From Rhodospirillaceae bacterium (GTDB lineage: Bacteria > Pseudomonadota > Alphaproteobacteria > GCA-2731375): a DNA stretch of 64,000 nt. The notes beneath the pieces were generated by a model. That model was given only the letters and a program-made list of their open reading frames with translations, made no database searches and was not told where the DNA came from. Positions 45,534 to 56,239 of this stretch are shown here, one piece after another; the first letter of the stretch is position 1; each line of letters begins with the position of its first letter. The position numbers and the translations under genes were made by a program. The stretch is taken from positions 87,636 to 151,635 of the forward strand of contig JABIWH010000032.1 of assembly GCA_018701215.1 (NCBI GenBank), given 5' to 3'.

Positions 45534-46175
45534 ATGCCCGGCTATCGCTTGATCATCGGCGACAAAAACAAATCTTCATGGTCCCTGCGCGCCTGGCTGC
45601 TGTTGCGTCATTTCGATCTGCCTTTCGAGGAAGTACTCATCCCGCTGGACCAACCGGACACCACGGACAGAATCCGGGAATTCTCGCCAGCCGGCCGGGT
45701 GCCAATCCTGCTGCGCGGGACGGAGACCATTTGGGACAGCCTGGCAATCATGGAGTATCTGGCGGAGCGGCACCCCGCGCTATCGATCTGGCCGGCTGAT
45801 GCGGCGATGCGGGCCCAGGCCCGGGTGCTGGCAGCCGAGATGCATGCGGGTTTCGCCGCCATGCGGGAGGAATTATCGTTTGATTGCCAACCAGGGCGGC
45901 GGCAACCAGAGCTGTCGATGACGGGACGGTCAGACGTCGGACGCATCGCTGATATCTGGCGCAGGGCGCGGCTGCACAATGAAGACAGGGGTGATTTCCT
46001 GTTCGGTGCTTTTTCCGCCGCCGATGCCATGTATGCGCCGGTGGCGGTTCGTTTCGACCGCTATGGCGTGGCGCTGGATGATATCTGCCAAACCTACGTC
46101 GCCGCCTTGTTGCAGCTACCCGCCATGCAGGCTTGGCTGGCGGATGCCGGCGCCGAAACCGCCGACTCAGGGTAG
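45534..46175 (+). CDS. Glutathione S-transferase family protein
   Basis: A 213-residue GST. The N-terminal thioredoxin-like domain begins YRLIIGDKNKSSWSLRAWLL, where the SSWS segment supplies the usual catalytic Ser, and GRVPILLRG contains the cis-Pro of the glutathione site. The C-terminal helical domain runs from about 85 onward with FLFGAFSAADAMYAPVAVRF. This looks like the YfcF/zeta-like Ser-type group. I used ATG 45534 (MPGYRLIIG); longer readings are antisense to the aminopeptidase start. The 3' end overlaps the TAXI gene stop by 9 bases. Confidence 0.92.
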   Translation: MPGYRLIIGDKNKSSWSLRAWLLLRHFDLPFEEVLIPLDQPDTTDRIREFSPAGRVPILLRGTETIWDSLAIMEYLAERHPALSIWPADAAMRAQARVLAAEMHAGFAAMREELSFDCQPGRRQPELSMTGRSDVGRIADIWRRARLHNEDRGDFLFGAFSAADAMYAPVAVRFDRYGVALDDICQTYVAALLQLPAMQAWLADAGAETADSG

Positions 46176-47159
46176 GGCGCCGACTTCCTCGTAGTAGCGC
46201 CTGGCACCTTCGTGCAGCGGGATACCGACGCCGTCCAGGGCGCTATTCAATTGAATCAGGCGGCCGTCGGGGTGGCCGTTATCCAGGATCCGCCGGGTTG
46301 AAGGATGCCACAGGGCGCGGGTCATTTCATACACCAGTTTCGCATCCAGGCGGTCCGATACCAGCCATTGGGCACCGACGCTTAGGGTTTGGGTCTCGGC
46401 TACGTTGCGGTAGACACCCGCCGGCAATTTGGCCGGGGCGAAGAATGGATAGTCCCGGCGCAGGCGCGATGCGGCCGGGCCATGGATCGGTAGCAGAGTG
46501 ATGTTTGTCTGTTCCGCCAAATCAGCCATGGCCGGCACCGGTGTGCCGCCGATAATGAAAAAAGCATCCAGCTTACCCAGGCGCAGACGGTCGGCGGCCT
46601 CGCCAAGATCATAATGCAACGCCTTGTAGCTGCCCGCCGTCAGACCATGAGCCGCCATGATGGCATCGGCATCCACCGCCGTGCCTGAGCCTTCCACCCC
46701 CAGCGAAACACGTCTGTCGCGCAGGTCCTCGACCGCGAATATACCGCTATGCTTGCGCACCGCCAGCTGCACCAGTTCAGGATAGAGCGTGGCGACGACC
46801 CGCAGGCCATCGAATTGCGCCTCGCCCTTGAAGGGGCCAAGGCCGAAATAGGCCATATAGGCGATGTCGGCCTGGCTGAGCCCGGATTCCACCATGCCGC
46901 CGGCGATCAGGGTCACGTTCTGGACCGAGCCCTTGCTGGCCCGGCCCACGGCGATCAAACCCGGCACGCCGCAAGAGCCGCCGTCAGCGCAATCGCGGGA
47001 GCCCGGCGGATTGGAAATGGCCGAGGCGATGAGCGAACCAATGGGAAAATAGGTGCCGTCCGCGGCGCCGGTGGCAATACGGAAATACGCCACCTCCCCG
47101 GCCCGGGCCGCTGATATGCCAAGCAGCAAGACAAAGCCGCACATCAGCACGCCCAGCAT
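46167..47159 (-). CDS. TAXI family TRAP transporter solute-binding protein (orphan)
   Basis: A 330-residue periplasmic binding protein of the TAXI type. It has a signal peptide (MLGVLMCGFVLLLGISAARA, cleavage before GEV), then IATGAADGTYFPIGSLIAS, the family opening. Later segments are DLRDRRVSLGVEGSGTAVDA and LDAFFIIGGTPVPAMADLA. I used ATG 47157-47159, which puts the hydrophobic core at the N-terminus; an ATG at 47280-47282 would add 41 residues before it. No TRAP membrane subunit lies nearby. A Cys pair in DCADGGSCG is unusual. The ligand is unknown. Confidence 0.86.
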   Translation of the reverse strand: MLGVLMCGFVLLLGISAARAGEVAYFRIATGAADGTYFPIGSLIASAISNPPGSRDCADGGSCGVPGLIAVGRASKGSVQNVTLIAGGMVESGLSQADIAYMAYFGLGPFKGEAQFDGLRVVATLYPELVQLAVRKHSGIFAVEDLRDRRVSLGVEGSGTAVDADAIMAAHGLTAGSYKALHYDLGEAADRLRLGKLDAFFIIGGTPVPAMADLAEQTNITLLPIHGPAASRLRRDYPFFAPAKLPAGVYRNVAETQTLSVGAQWLVSDRLDAKLVYEMTRALWHPSTRRILDNGHPDGRLIQLNSALDGVGIPLHEGARRYYEEVGALP

Positions 47160-47377
47160 GCCGTACCGCCCAAGCCACCGTGTCCCCGGCAGCCCCCGTG
47201 CGGCCCATGTTTGCCGTGCAATTATCGGGTTCCCGCCGAAACTGAGCCAACCGGCCCGAATACCAACCGTGCTGTTCCACATGGCGCATCTTATACGACC
47301 GTTTTTCAGCCGCCGCTAGTGCCCTAAACTAGTGAATGTTTGACAGCTTCATGACCAGCACGCATTGTCAGGCAAGC

Positions 47378-47824
47378 ATGGAAATCGATTTTGAAAACGT
47401 CCGTCAGCTGATGATCAGTACTATCCCGCATATGGCGGCGGTGGGTCTGGATTTAATCTCGCTCGATGACAGCGGCGTCGTCGCCAAGATACCCCATCGC
47501 CCTGAGTTCGTCGGCGACCCGGACACCGGTGTTGTACACGGTGGTATCGTAACGGTTCTGTTGGATAGTTTGAGCGGCATGTGCGTCGTTCCAAAGCTGC
47601 CCGATGGGACAATGGTGGCAACCCTGGATCTACGCATCGATTATTTGAAACCGGCGCTGTCGGGACAGGATATTTACGCCCACGCCCATTGCTACAAGAC
47701 CACGCGTAATATCGCTTTTACCCGCGCCATCGCCTACCAGGGCGACATTGATGATCCCATCGCACATGCCTCCGGCTCCTTCATGATGACGGCGACCGAC
47801 AAGAGTGTGATGAAGCCGGCATGA
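47378..47824 (+). CDS. PaaI family thioesterase (hotdog fold), copy 1
   Basis: A 148-residue hotdog-fold acyl-CoA thioesterase. The characteristic segment DTGVVHGGIVTVLLDSLSGM carries the conserved HGG and the catalytic acidic residue region, and ATLDLRIDYLKPA is the following strand. I chose ATG 47378 because AGG lies 7 bases upstream; ATG 47336 has no visible ribosome-binding site. Its stop overlaps the start of a second thioesterase by 4 bases (ATGA), so the two form a translationally coupled pair, possibly a heterodimer. Confidence 0.9.
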   Translation: MEIDFENVRQLMISTIPHMAAVGLDLISLDDSGVVAKIPHRPEFVGDPDTGVVHGGIVTVLLDSLSGMCVVPKLPDGTMVATLDLRIDYLKPALSGQDIYAHAHCYKTTRNIAFTRAIAYQGDIDDPIAHASGSFMMTATDKSVMKPA

Positions 47825-48255
47825 GTATTTCGGACGGCATAAGCGCGGCGCGGCAGAACGGCGATTTGCAGCCATTGATCGAGGCGGTGCCATATTTTCG
47901 CTGGATGGGCCTGCGCGTGGACCGTCAGGGCGAGGAGTTGATCACGGTGCTGCCGTTTCAGGATATGCTGATCGGCAACCCGTTGCTGCCGGCCCTGCAT
48001 GGCGGCGTTACCGGTGCCTTGCTGGAAAGCGCGGCGATGATTTCGCTGATCGGCGCCATGGATACACCGCGCCTGCCGAAGATCGTCAACATCACCGTTG
48101 AATATCTGCGTCCCGGCGGCGCCTTGGACAGCTTTGCCACCGGCATCGTGACCAAACAGGGGCGGCGCGTCGCCAGTGTGCGGGCCCATGCCTGGCAGAA
48201 AGACCGCGACAAATTATTTGCCGCCGCCACGACCCATTTCCTTATTTCCCCATAA
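47821..48255 (+). CDS. PaaI family thioesterase (hotdog fold), copy 2
   Basis: A 144-residue hotdog-fold thioesterase that starts inside the stop of the preceding paralogue. The core reads NPLLPALHGGVTGALLESAA with the HGG motif, then VNITVEYLRPG and the late GRRVASVRAHAW strand. Sequence identity with copy 1 is low by eye, so the pair is an ancient duplication or a recruited heteromer. An AT-rich 67-base gap separates it from the aldolase gene. Confidence 0.9.
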   Translation: MSISDGISAARQNGDLQPLIEAVPYFRWMGLRVDRQGEELITVLPFQDMLIGNPLLPALHGGVTGALLESAAMISLIGAMDTPRLPKIVNITVEYLRPGGALDSFATGIVTKQGRRVASVRAHAWQKDRDKLFAAATTHFLISP

Positions 48256-48274
48256 CAAAAATACGTAACAGAAA

Positions 48275-48307
48275 TCCAAAACCAAATTCCAAATTCAAAT
48301 TCCAAAT
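48275..48307. repeat. AT-rich short direct repeats upstream of aldolase gene
   Basis: Within this 33-base stretch the unit TCCAAA occurs three times and AAATTC twice, in an AT-rich patch unlike the surrounding GC-rich DNA. It lies just before the GGAG ribosome-binding site of the next gene. It may be a simple polymerase-slippage tract, or an untranslated leader or UP-like element. Nothing else shows in this gap. Confidence 0.4.
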
Positions 48308-48322
48308 CGTGGAGTACAAGAC

Positions 48323-49228
48323 ATGGCAGCCAAGAAACCCGCCCGCTTTGGCGTTCAGGATATAACCGGCATCATCGCCCCCATGACCACGCCCTTTAGC
48401 CGCAAAGGCGAGGTTGACGAGGCCGCTTTCCGCAAACAGGTGAATTTCCTGATCGGCGCCGGCGTGCATGGCCTGGCGGTGGGTGGCAGTACCGGTGAAG
48501 GGCATACCTTGTCGACCAAGGAGGTGACCCGCCTGGTCCGTATCGCCATGGCCGAGGCCAAGGGCCGGGTGCCGGTGGTCGCGGGGATCATCGTGGATTC
48601 CACCCGGCAAGCGATCGAGCGGGCCGAAGCGGTGGCCGACCTCGGCCCCGCCGCCTTGCAGATTACCCCGGTGCATTATCTGTTTCGGCCCGATGACGCA
48701 CATATGCTGGAGCATTTCCGCACCGTCGGCAAAGCCACGAAAATTCCCATCCTGATCTACAACGTCATTCCGTGGAGCTATCTGGCCCCGGACTTGTTGA
48801 TTAGAATTCTGAAGGAAGTGCCCCAGGTTGTCGGCGTCAAGCAAAGCGCAGGTGATATGAAGCTGCTGGCGGATTTGCTGCTGGGTGCCCCAAAAGGCGC
48901 CCGTATCATGAGCGCGGTGGATGCCTTGATGTATCCTTCTTTTGCGCTTGGTGCCCACGGCGCTATTGCGGCGATCCTGACGGCGGCACCGGCGGCCCAG
49001 GTAAAACTTTGGGATCTGGTGCAGGCCGGCGAGCATGCCGCCGCCCGCCGCCTGCACGAAAAACTGCTGGTGCTGTGGAACGCCATGATCGACGACAATC
49101 TGCCGGCCACGGTGAAGTTCGCCCTGTCCGAACAGGGGGTGCCGGGCGGCCTACCCAGGGCGCCCATGCCGGCTGCCTCCACCCGGCAACAGAAGGCCAT
49201 TGCCAAGGCGCTGAAAAAATTAGTTTAG
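48323..49228 (+). CDS. Dihydrodipicolinate synthase family aldolase
   Basis: A 301-residue class I aldolase/lyase of the DapA family. The Schiff-base Lys is K173 in VVGVKQSAGDMK, the Tyr is Y146 in LIYNVIPWS, and the phosphate/carboxylate loop GGSTGEG is at 54-60. True DapA has GTTGE followed by a typical lysine-pathway context. Here the active-site surroundings (VHYLFRP, NVIPWS) and the location next to thioesterases suggest a keto-acid aldolase or dehydratase instead. GGAG lies before the start. Confidence 0.9.
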   Translation: MAAKKPARFGVQDITGIIAPMTTPFSRKGEVDEAAFRKQVNFLIGAGVHGLAVGGSTGEGHTLSTKEVTRLVRIAMAEAKGRVPVVAGIIVDSTRQAIERAEAVADLGPAALQITPVHYLFRPDDAHMLEHFRTVGKATKIPILIYNVIPWSYLAPDLLIRILKEVPQVVGVKQSAGDMKLLADLLLGAPKGARIMSAVDALMYPSFALGAHGAIAAILTAAPAAQVKLWDLVQAGEHAAARRLHEKLLVLWNAMIDDNLPATVKFALSEQGVPGGLPRAPMPAASTRQQKAIAKALKKLV

Positions 49229-49239
49229 AAACTGGCGTG

Positions 49240-49257
49240 GCGCTTTTCTGAAAGCGC
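49240..49257 (+). terminator. Hairpin after the aldolase gene
   Basis: GCGCTTT and AAAGCGC arms (7 bp, perfect) with a TCTG loop, 11 bases after the aldolase stop. The position fits a terminator for the thioesterase-aldolase run, but the T-run that should follow is missing, so activity is uncertain. Confidence 0.4.
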
Positions 49258-49269
49258 GGTTAGCCGGCA

Positions 49270-49356
49270 TTATTTGGGTAGATTCTAGGGCCAAATAAGG
49301 TGCGATTCCCAGCACTTTCTGCTATGCTTATACCCCGACAGGGTGGGCTGTGATTC
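49270..49356. promoter_or_regulatory. Region upstream of dnaN with inverted repeat and three GATTC sites
   Basis: An inverted repeat TTATTTGG/CCAAATAA occupies 49270-49298, with a 13-base spacer. GATTC, which fits the CcrM methylation site GANTC, occurs at 49281, 49304 and 49352. DnaA boxes (TTATCCACA) were not seen. The region is a likely dnaN promoter; methylation-linked control is inferred from knowledge of alphaproteobacteria. Confidence 0.4.
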
Positions 49357-49424
49357 TTTCGCGTCCCTGCCGTGGCGGGGTTGCATATTATTCCGCGCGT
49401 TAATTACTTTGAAACGAAGAAATC

Positions 49425-50540
49425 ATGAAGCTGACCATTGAACGTTCTGCCCTTTTGCGTGCCCTCGGCCATGTCCAAAATGTTGTCGAACGGCGTAATA
49501 CCATTCCCATTCTCTCCAATGTGCAACTGATCGCGGACGAGGCGGGGTTGAGCCTGACCGCGACGGATTTGGACTTGGCCATCGTTGAAACCGTACCGGC
49601 GGAAGTGCAAACCCCCGGCGGCACCACGGCACCGGCGCATATCCTGCACGATATCGTTCGCAAACTGCCCGACGGCGCCCAGGTGGAGCTGGACTATGGC
49701 GCCGATGACGGCCGCCTAGTGGTCCGCGCGGCGCGTTCGAAATTCGCCCTATCCTGCCTGCCGCGGGAAGATTTTCCGGTCATGGCCGACGGCGATCTGC
49801 CGCATCAATTCGTGCTGCCGGCGGCTGACCTGCGCCGCCTGATCGAAAAGACCCGATTTGCCATCTCGACGGAGGAAACCCGTTACTACCTGAACGGCAT
49901 TTATCTGCATGCGCCCGAGGATACTCCGGTGCTGCGCGGTGTCGCCACCGATGGCCACCGCCTGGCCCATATTGAAATCCCCCTGCCCCAGGGTGCCGCC
50001 GGCATGCCCGGCGTGATCATGCCGCGCAAGGCGGCCCTGGAAGTGCACAAGTTGATCGAGGACGGCGAAGGCGCAGTCGAAATCGCCTTGTCCGACAGCA
50101 AGATCCGCTTTGCCCTGGGCGATATCGTGCTGACCTCGAAACTGATCGACGGCACCTTCCCCGACTATCAGCGGGTGATCCCGGCCGGCAATGACAAGCT
50201 GATGGAGGTTGACTGCAAAAGCTTCGCCGCCGCCGTGGACCGGGTCGCCACGATCAGCTCGGAAAAATCCAGGGCGGTGAAGTTGGCTGTCAACGGCGGC
50301 GCGGTCACCTTGTCGGCCAATAGCCCCGAACAGGGCAGCGGCACCGATGAAGTGCCGGTCAATTTCAATGGCGATGAGCTTTTGGAAATCGGCTTCAATG
50401 CCAAATACCTGCTCGATATTACCGGGCAGATTGATGGCGAGAACGCCTGCTTCGATCTTTCCGATGGCGCCTCGCCAACCATCATCAGAGATGCCGCTGA
50501 TCAGGGCGCGCTTTATGTCCTGATGCCCATGCGGGTTTGA
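49425..50540 (+). CDS. dnaN: DNA polymerase III beta sliding clamp
   Basis: A 371-residue ring-forming processivity clamp with three similar domains. It begins MKLTIERSALLRALGHVQNVVERRNTIPILSNV, the family N-terminus (split here for reading: MKLTIERSALLRALGHVQ, then VVERRNTIPILSNV). The middle domain has YYLNGIYLHAP and VATDGHRLAHIE. The end YVLMPMRV is the standard C-terminus that forms the peptide-binding pocket. It heads dnaN-recF-gyrB; dnaA, often upstream of dnaN, is replaced here by the aldolase gene. Confidence 0.97.
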   Translation: MKLTIERSALLRALGHVQNVVERRNTIPILSNVQLIADEAGLSLTATDLDLAIVETVPAEVQTPGGTTAPAHILHDIVRKLPDGAQVELDYGADDGRLVVRAARSKFALSCLPREDFPVMADGDLPHQFVLPAADLRRLIEKTRFAISTEETRYYLNGIYLHAPEDTPVLRGVATDGHRLAHIEIPLPQGAAGMPGVIMPRKAALEVHKLIEDGEGAVEIALSDSKIRFALGDIVLTSKLIDGTFPDYQRVIPAGNDKLMEVDCKSFAAAVDRVATISSEKSRAVKLAVNGGAVTLSANSPEQGSGTDEVPVNFNGDELLEIGFNAKYLLDITGQIDGENACFDLSDGASPTIIRDAADQGALYVLMPMRV

Positions 50541-50572
50541 GAGGGCCATTGCTGGCCGCACGCCAAAACATC

Positions 50573-51757
50573 ATGCCTGAAACAGGCGCGCAGAGCTCGG
50601 TTTCCCCGATGCAGGTCGGCACCGTCGGCATTGCGACCGCCTGTGCGGTGCAGCGTCTACGCCTGAGCAATTTTCGCAACTACGACAGCCTGGCGCTTGA
50701 TCCCGCCGCCCAGGTGGTGGTGCTGACCGGCGCCAATGGCGCGGGCAAGACCAATTTGATGGAAGCAATCTCGTTTCTGTCGCCAGGACGCGGTCTGCGC
50801 CGGGCCCGCCTGCGCGATGTTTTGCGAAAAGAGGCAGCCGCGGACGAGACAGCTGGCTGGGCCGTGGCGGCGACCGTGCGGGGACCGGACGGCCCGGTCA
50901 AGCTGGGCAGCAGTCTGAGCCGGACGGAACGGGGCACGGACAAGCGCCTAGCCCGCCTGGATGGCCAGACCGTGCCGCCGTCGTCTCTGTCCCAGGTTAT
51001 CGGCGTGCAATGGCTGACACCGCAGATGGACCGGCTGTTCTTGGAGGGGCCATCGTCACGGCGGCGGTTTTTGGACCGCCTGGTGCTGGGCCTGGACCCA
51101 GACCATGGCCGCCGGGTTGGCGCTTATGAACGCAGCCTGCGGGAGCGGGCCAAACTGTTGCGCGATGGCGGCGGCGATCCGGCCTGGCTGTCGGCGCTGG
51201 AGGCGCGCATGGCGGCCAGTGGCGTCGCCGTGGCGGCAGCCCGGCGCGAGGCCCTGGCGCGGCTGCAACGGTTGCTATCGGCGGCCACGGGGCATTTTCC
51301 CAAAGCCGGCCTGGCCATCGAAGGCCGCATCGAAAGCTGGCTGGACGATCACCCAGCGGTTGAGGTGGAAAGCCGCTTCGCCGCGATGTTGGCCGACAGC
51401 CGCCAGCATGAAGGCGCGGCGGACGGGCCGCACCGGTCCGATCTAACGGTGCGCCATTTGGATAAGGATATGCCTGCGGCACAATGTTCCACCGGCGAGC
51501 AAAAGGCATTGCTGATAGCCGTGATGCTGGCCAATGCCAAGGCGGAGGCGGAACGCCGGGGCGCGGCGCCGATCCTGCTGCTGGACGAGGTCGCGGCACA
51601 TTTGGATAGCGAGCGGCGCGATGCGTTGTTTGCGGAAATATTGGCCCTTGGCGGCCAAGCTTGGTTGAGCGGTACCGACCGTAACCTGTTCGAGCCGTTA
51701 GGCGGACAGGCGCAATTTGTGACGGTGGGCCGTGGGCAAGCGAACCTTGAAGGGTAG
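50573..51757 (+). CDS. recF: DNA replication and repair protein RecF
   Basis: A 394-residue SMC-like ATPase that loads RecA at gaps. The N-terminal strand VQRLRLSNFRNYDSLALD and Walker A GANGAGKTN are typical. The C-terminus has the signature STGEQKALLIAVMLAN and Walker B LLLDEVAAHLD. The start is uncertain: ATG 50573, ATG 50609, a GTG at 50648 close to the family N-terminus, or a TTG at 50537 overlapping the dnaN stop are all open. I give ATG 50573 without a clear ribosome-binding site. gyrB follows after 6 bases. Confidence 0.93.
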   Translation: MPETGAQSSVSPMQVGTVGIATACAVQRLRLSNFRNYDSLALDPAAQVVVLTGANGAGKTNLMEAISFLSPGRGLRRARLRDVLRKEAAADETAGWAVAATVRGPDGPVKLGSSLSRTERGTDKRLARLDGQTVPPSSLSQVIGVQWLTPQMDRLFLEGPSSRRRFLDRLVLGLDPDHGRRVGAYERSLRERAKLLRDGGGDPAWLSALEARMAASGVAVAAARREALARLQRLLSAATGHFPKAGLAIEGRIESWLDDHPAVEVESRFAAMLADSRQHEGAADGPHRSDLTVRHLDKDMPAAQCSTGEQKALLIAVMLANAKAEAERRGAAPILLLDEVAAHLDSERRDALFAEILALGGQAWLSGTDRNLFEPLGGQAQFVTVGRGQANLEG

Positions 51758-54220
<2,463 letters not shown>

Positions 54221-54223
54221 GCC

Positions 54224-56194
54224 GTGAATAAGGCTGCCGGGGACGGGCGCGCAACGCATGAGCCGTCCCGGCGCGGCTGGTTTGCCCGCCTGCTCTACTG
54301 GCTGATCGTACTGGCCGTGTGGGGGGTGATCGCCGTCATGGGTGTGATCATCTGGTACGCCTATGACCTGCCCTCGGTGGACAAGCTATCCGCCATCCAG
54401 CGCAAACCATCGCTGACATTGCTGGACTACAAAGGCCGGGAGATCGCCCGCTTTGGCGATGTCTATGGCGAGCCGGTGCAGGCCAGTCAGTTGCCGAAAC
54501 ATTTGCCCCACGCGGTCGTCGCCACGGAAGACCGCCGCTTTTACAGCCATTTCGGCGTCGATCCCATCGGACTGAGCCGCGCCATGGTGACCAATCTGTT
54601 CGCCGGGCGCATCGTGCAGGGCGGCAGCACCATCAGCCAGCAATTGGCCAAGAACGTCTTTCTGACCCATCAACGGACCTTGAAACGCAAAGTTCAGGAA
54701 TTTCTGCTGGCCCTGTGGCTGGAGGCCAATTTCTCCAAGGATCAGATCCTGACCCTGTATCTGAACCGGGTCTACCTCGGCGCCGGCGCCTATGGCGTGG
54801 ATGCCGCCGCCCGGCGCTATTTCAACAAACCGGCGGCAAAGGTCAACCTGGCCGAGGCCGCCATGCTGGCCGGTCTGCTGAAAGCGCCCTCGCGCCTGGC
54901 CCCGACACGTAATCTCAAGGCTGCGCGAACACGGGCGGCGGTGGTGCTCAATAACATGGTTGCAGCCGGCTACATCGATGCAGGAACTGCCAAGGCAGCC
55001 AAGGCGAAACCGGCCGGATTGCGCCGTGGACGGGCGGGCGTCAGTGCTCAACCTGCGCGCTACTTCGCCGATTGGGTGATGGACCGTCTGACCGACTATC
55101 TGGGCCCGACGGAACGCAATCTGGTGATCAGGACAACCTTGGACCGGGATATGCAGGCGGCAGCCGAAACCGCGATGATGCGGATAACCGGGCCGTCCGC
55201 GCGCAAACAGAAAATCGGCCAGGGCGCTCTGCTGGCGATGACGCCCCGGGGCGCGGTCCGCGCCATGGTCGGCGGCAAGGACTATGGCAAAAGCCAGTAT
55301 AACCGCGCCACGCAAGCGCGACGGCAACCGGGCTCCGCCTACAAACCGGTGGTCTTTCTAACGGGTCTGGAAGCGGGTATCCGCCCTGACGCCACGTTCA
55401 TGGACAAGCCGATTACAGTCGATGGCTGGTCGCCAAAAAATTACGCCGGCAAATATCGCGGCAAGATCAGCTATACGGATGCGCTGGCCTTTTCCTCCAA
55501 CTCCGTCGCCGTGCAGGTGCAGGAAAAAGTAGGCCGCGATGAAGTCGCCGCCACCGCGCGGCGCCTGGGCCTGAGCGCGGCCAATCCCCGCCATCCTTCC
55601 ATGGCCCTTGGCGTGGTGGAGACCAGCCTGCTGCGGCTAACCGCCGCTTACGCAGCCTTCGCCAACCAGGGCTACGGCATTCTACCCCACGGCATCCTGG
55701 AGGTGCGGGATGGCACGGGAAATGTTCTCTATCGCCGCCAAGGCGCGGGCCGGGGCGAAGTGGCCCGACCGTGGCATGTGGCGGAAATGAACCGCATGCT
55801 GGAGGTTACCATTCAGCGCGGCACCGGACGAAATGCCAGGATTGGCCGGCCCGCCGCCGGCAAGACCGGGACCAGCCAGGATTACCGGGACGCCTGGTTC
55901 CTGGGCTATACCGCTCAATTGGTTGCCGGCGTCTGGCTGGGCAATGACAATGGCGGGCCCATGAACCGAGTCACGGGCGGCGGCGCGCCGGCGCGGCTGT
56001 GGCGGGACTTCATGAAAGCCGCGCACAAGGGGCTGTCCGCCAAGCCTCTCGGGCGGGCGGGCGGTAAGCCGCCAGTGGGCCGGCCCAGCGAGAATTTGCT
56101 TGATAAGCTTTGGCGCAGCCTTGGTTCCAGCGGAGATGCCCGGCCGGGGCAAGGCCGGGATTTGAACGATCCAGCGAACCGGGAGGGACAATAG
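54224..56194 (+). CDS. Class A penicillin-binding protein (PBP1A-like)
   Basis: A 656-residue bifunctional peptidoglycan synthase with a short cytoplasmic tail, a TM helix (about 22-46), a GT51 transglycosylase and a transpeptidase domain. GT51 signatures are ATEDRRFYSHFGVDP and GGSTISQQLAKN. The transpeptidase has S371-A-Y-K374 (SXXK), SSNSV (SXN) and K547-T-G-T. It lacks the OB-fold and the long C-terminal tail of E. coli PBP1a, which makes it shorter. The GTG start is 3 bases after the gyrB stop, an unusual partner for gyrB and possibly read-through linked. Confidence 0.94.
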   Translation: MNKAAGDGRATHEPSRRGWFARLLYWLIVLAVWGVIAVMGVIIWYAYDLPSVDKLSAIQRKPSLTLLDYKGREIARFGDVYGEPVQASQLPKHLPHAVVATEDRRFYSHFGVDPIGLSRAMVTNLFAGRIVQGGSTISQQLAKNVFLTHQRTLKRKVQEFLLALWLEANFSKDQILTLYLNRVYLGAGAYGVDAAARRYFNKPAAKVNLAEAAMLAGLLKAPSRLAPTRNLKAARTRAAVVLNNMVAAGYIDAGTAKAAKAKPAGLRRGRAGVSAQPARYFADWVMDRLTDYLGPTERNLVIRTTLDRDMQAAAETAMMRITGPSARKQKIGQGALLAMTPRGAVRAMVGGKDYGKSQYNRATQARRQPGSAYKPVVFLTGLEAGIRPDATFMDKPITVDGWSPKNYAGKYRGKISYTDALAFSSNSVAVQVQEKVGRDEVAATARRLGLSAANPRHPSMALGVVETSLLRLTAAYAAFANQGYGILPHGILEVRDGTGNVLYRRQGAGRGEVARPWHVAEMNRMLEVTIQRGTGRNARIGRPAAGKTGTSQDYRDAWFLGYTAQLVAGVWLGNDNGGPMNRVTGGGAPARLWRDFMKAAHKGLSAKPLGRAGGKPPVGRPSENLLDKLWRSLGSSGDARPGQGRDLNDPANREGQ

Positions 56195-56239
56195 CCCGAA
56201 AGTGCTCTAAAAATACCCGACAAACAAAAAGGCTGGAAC

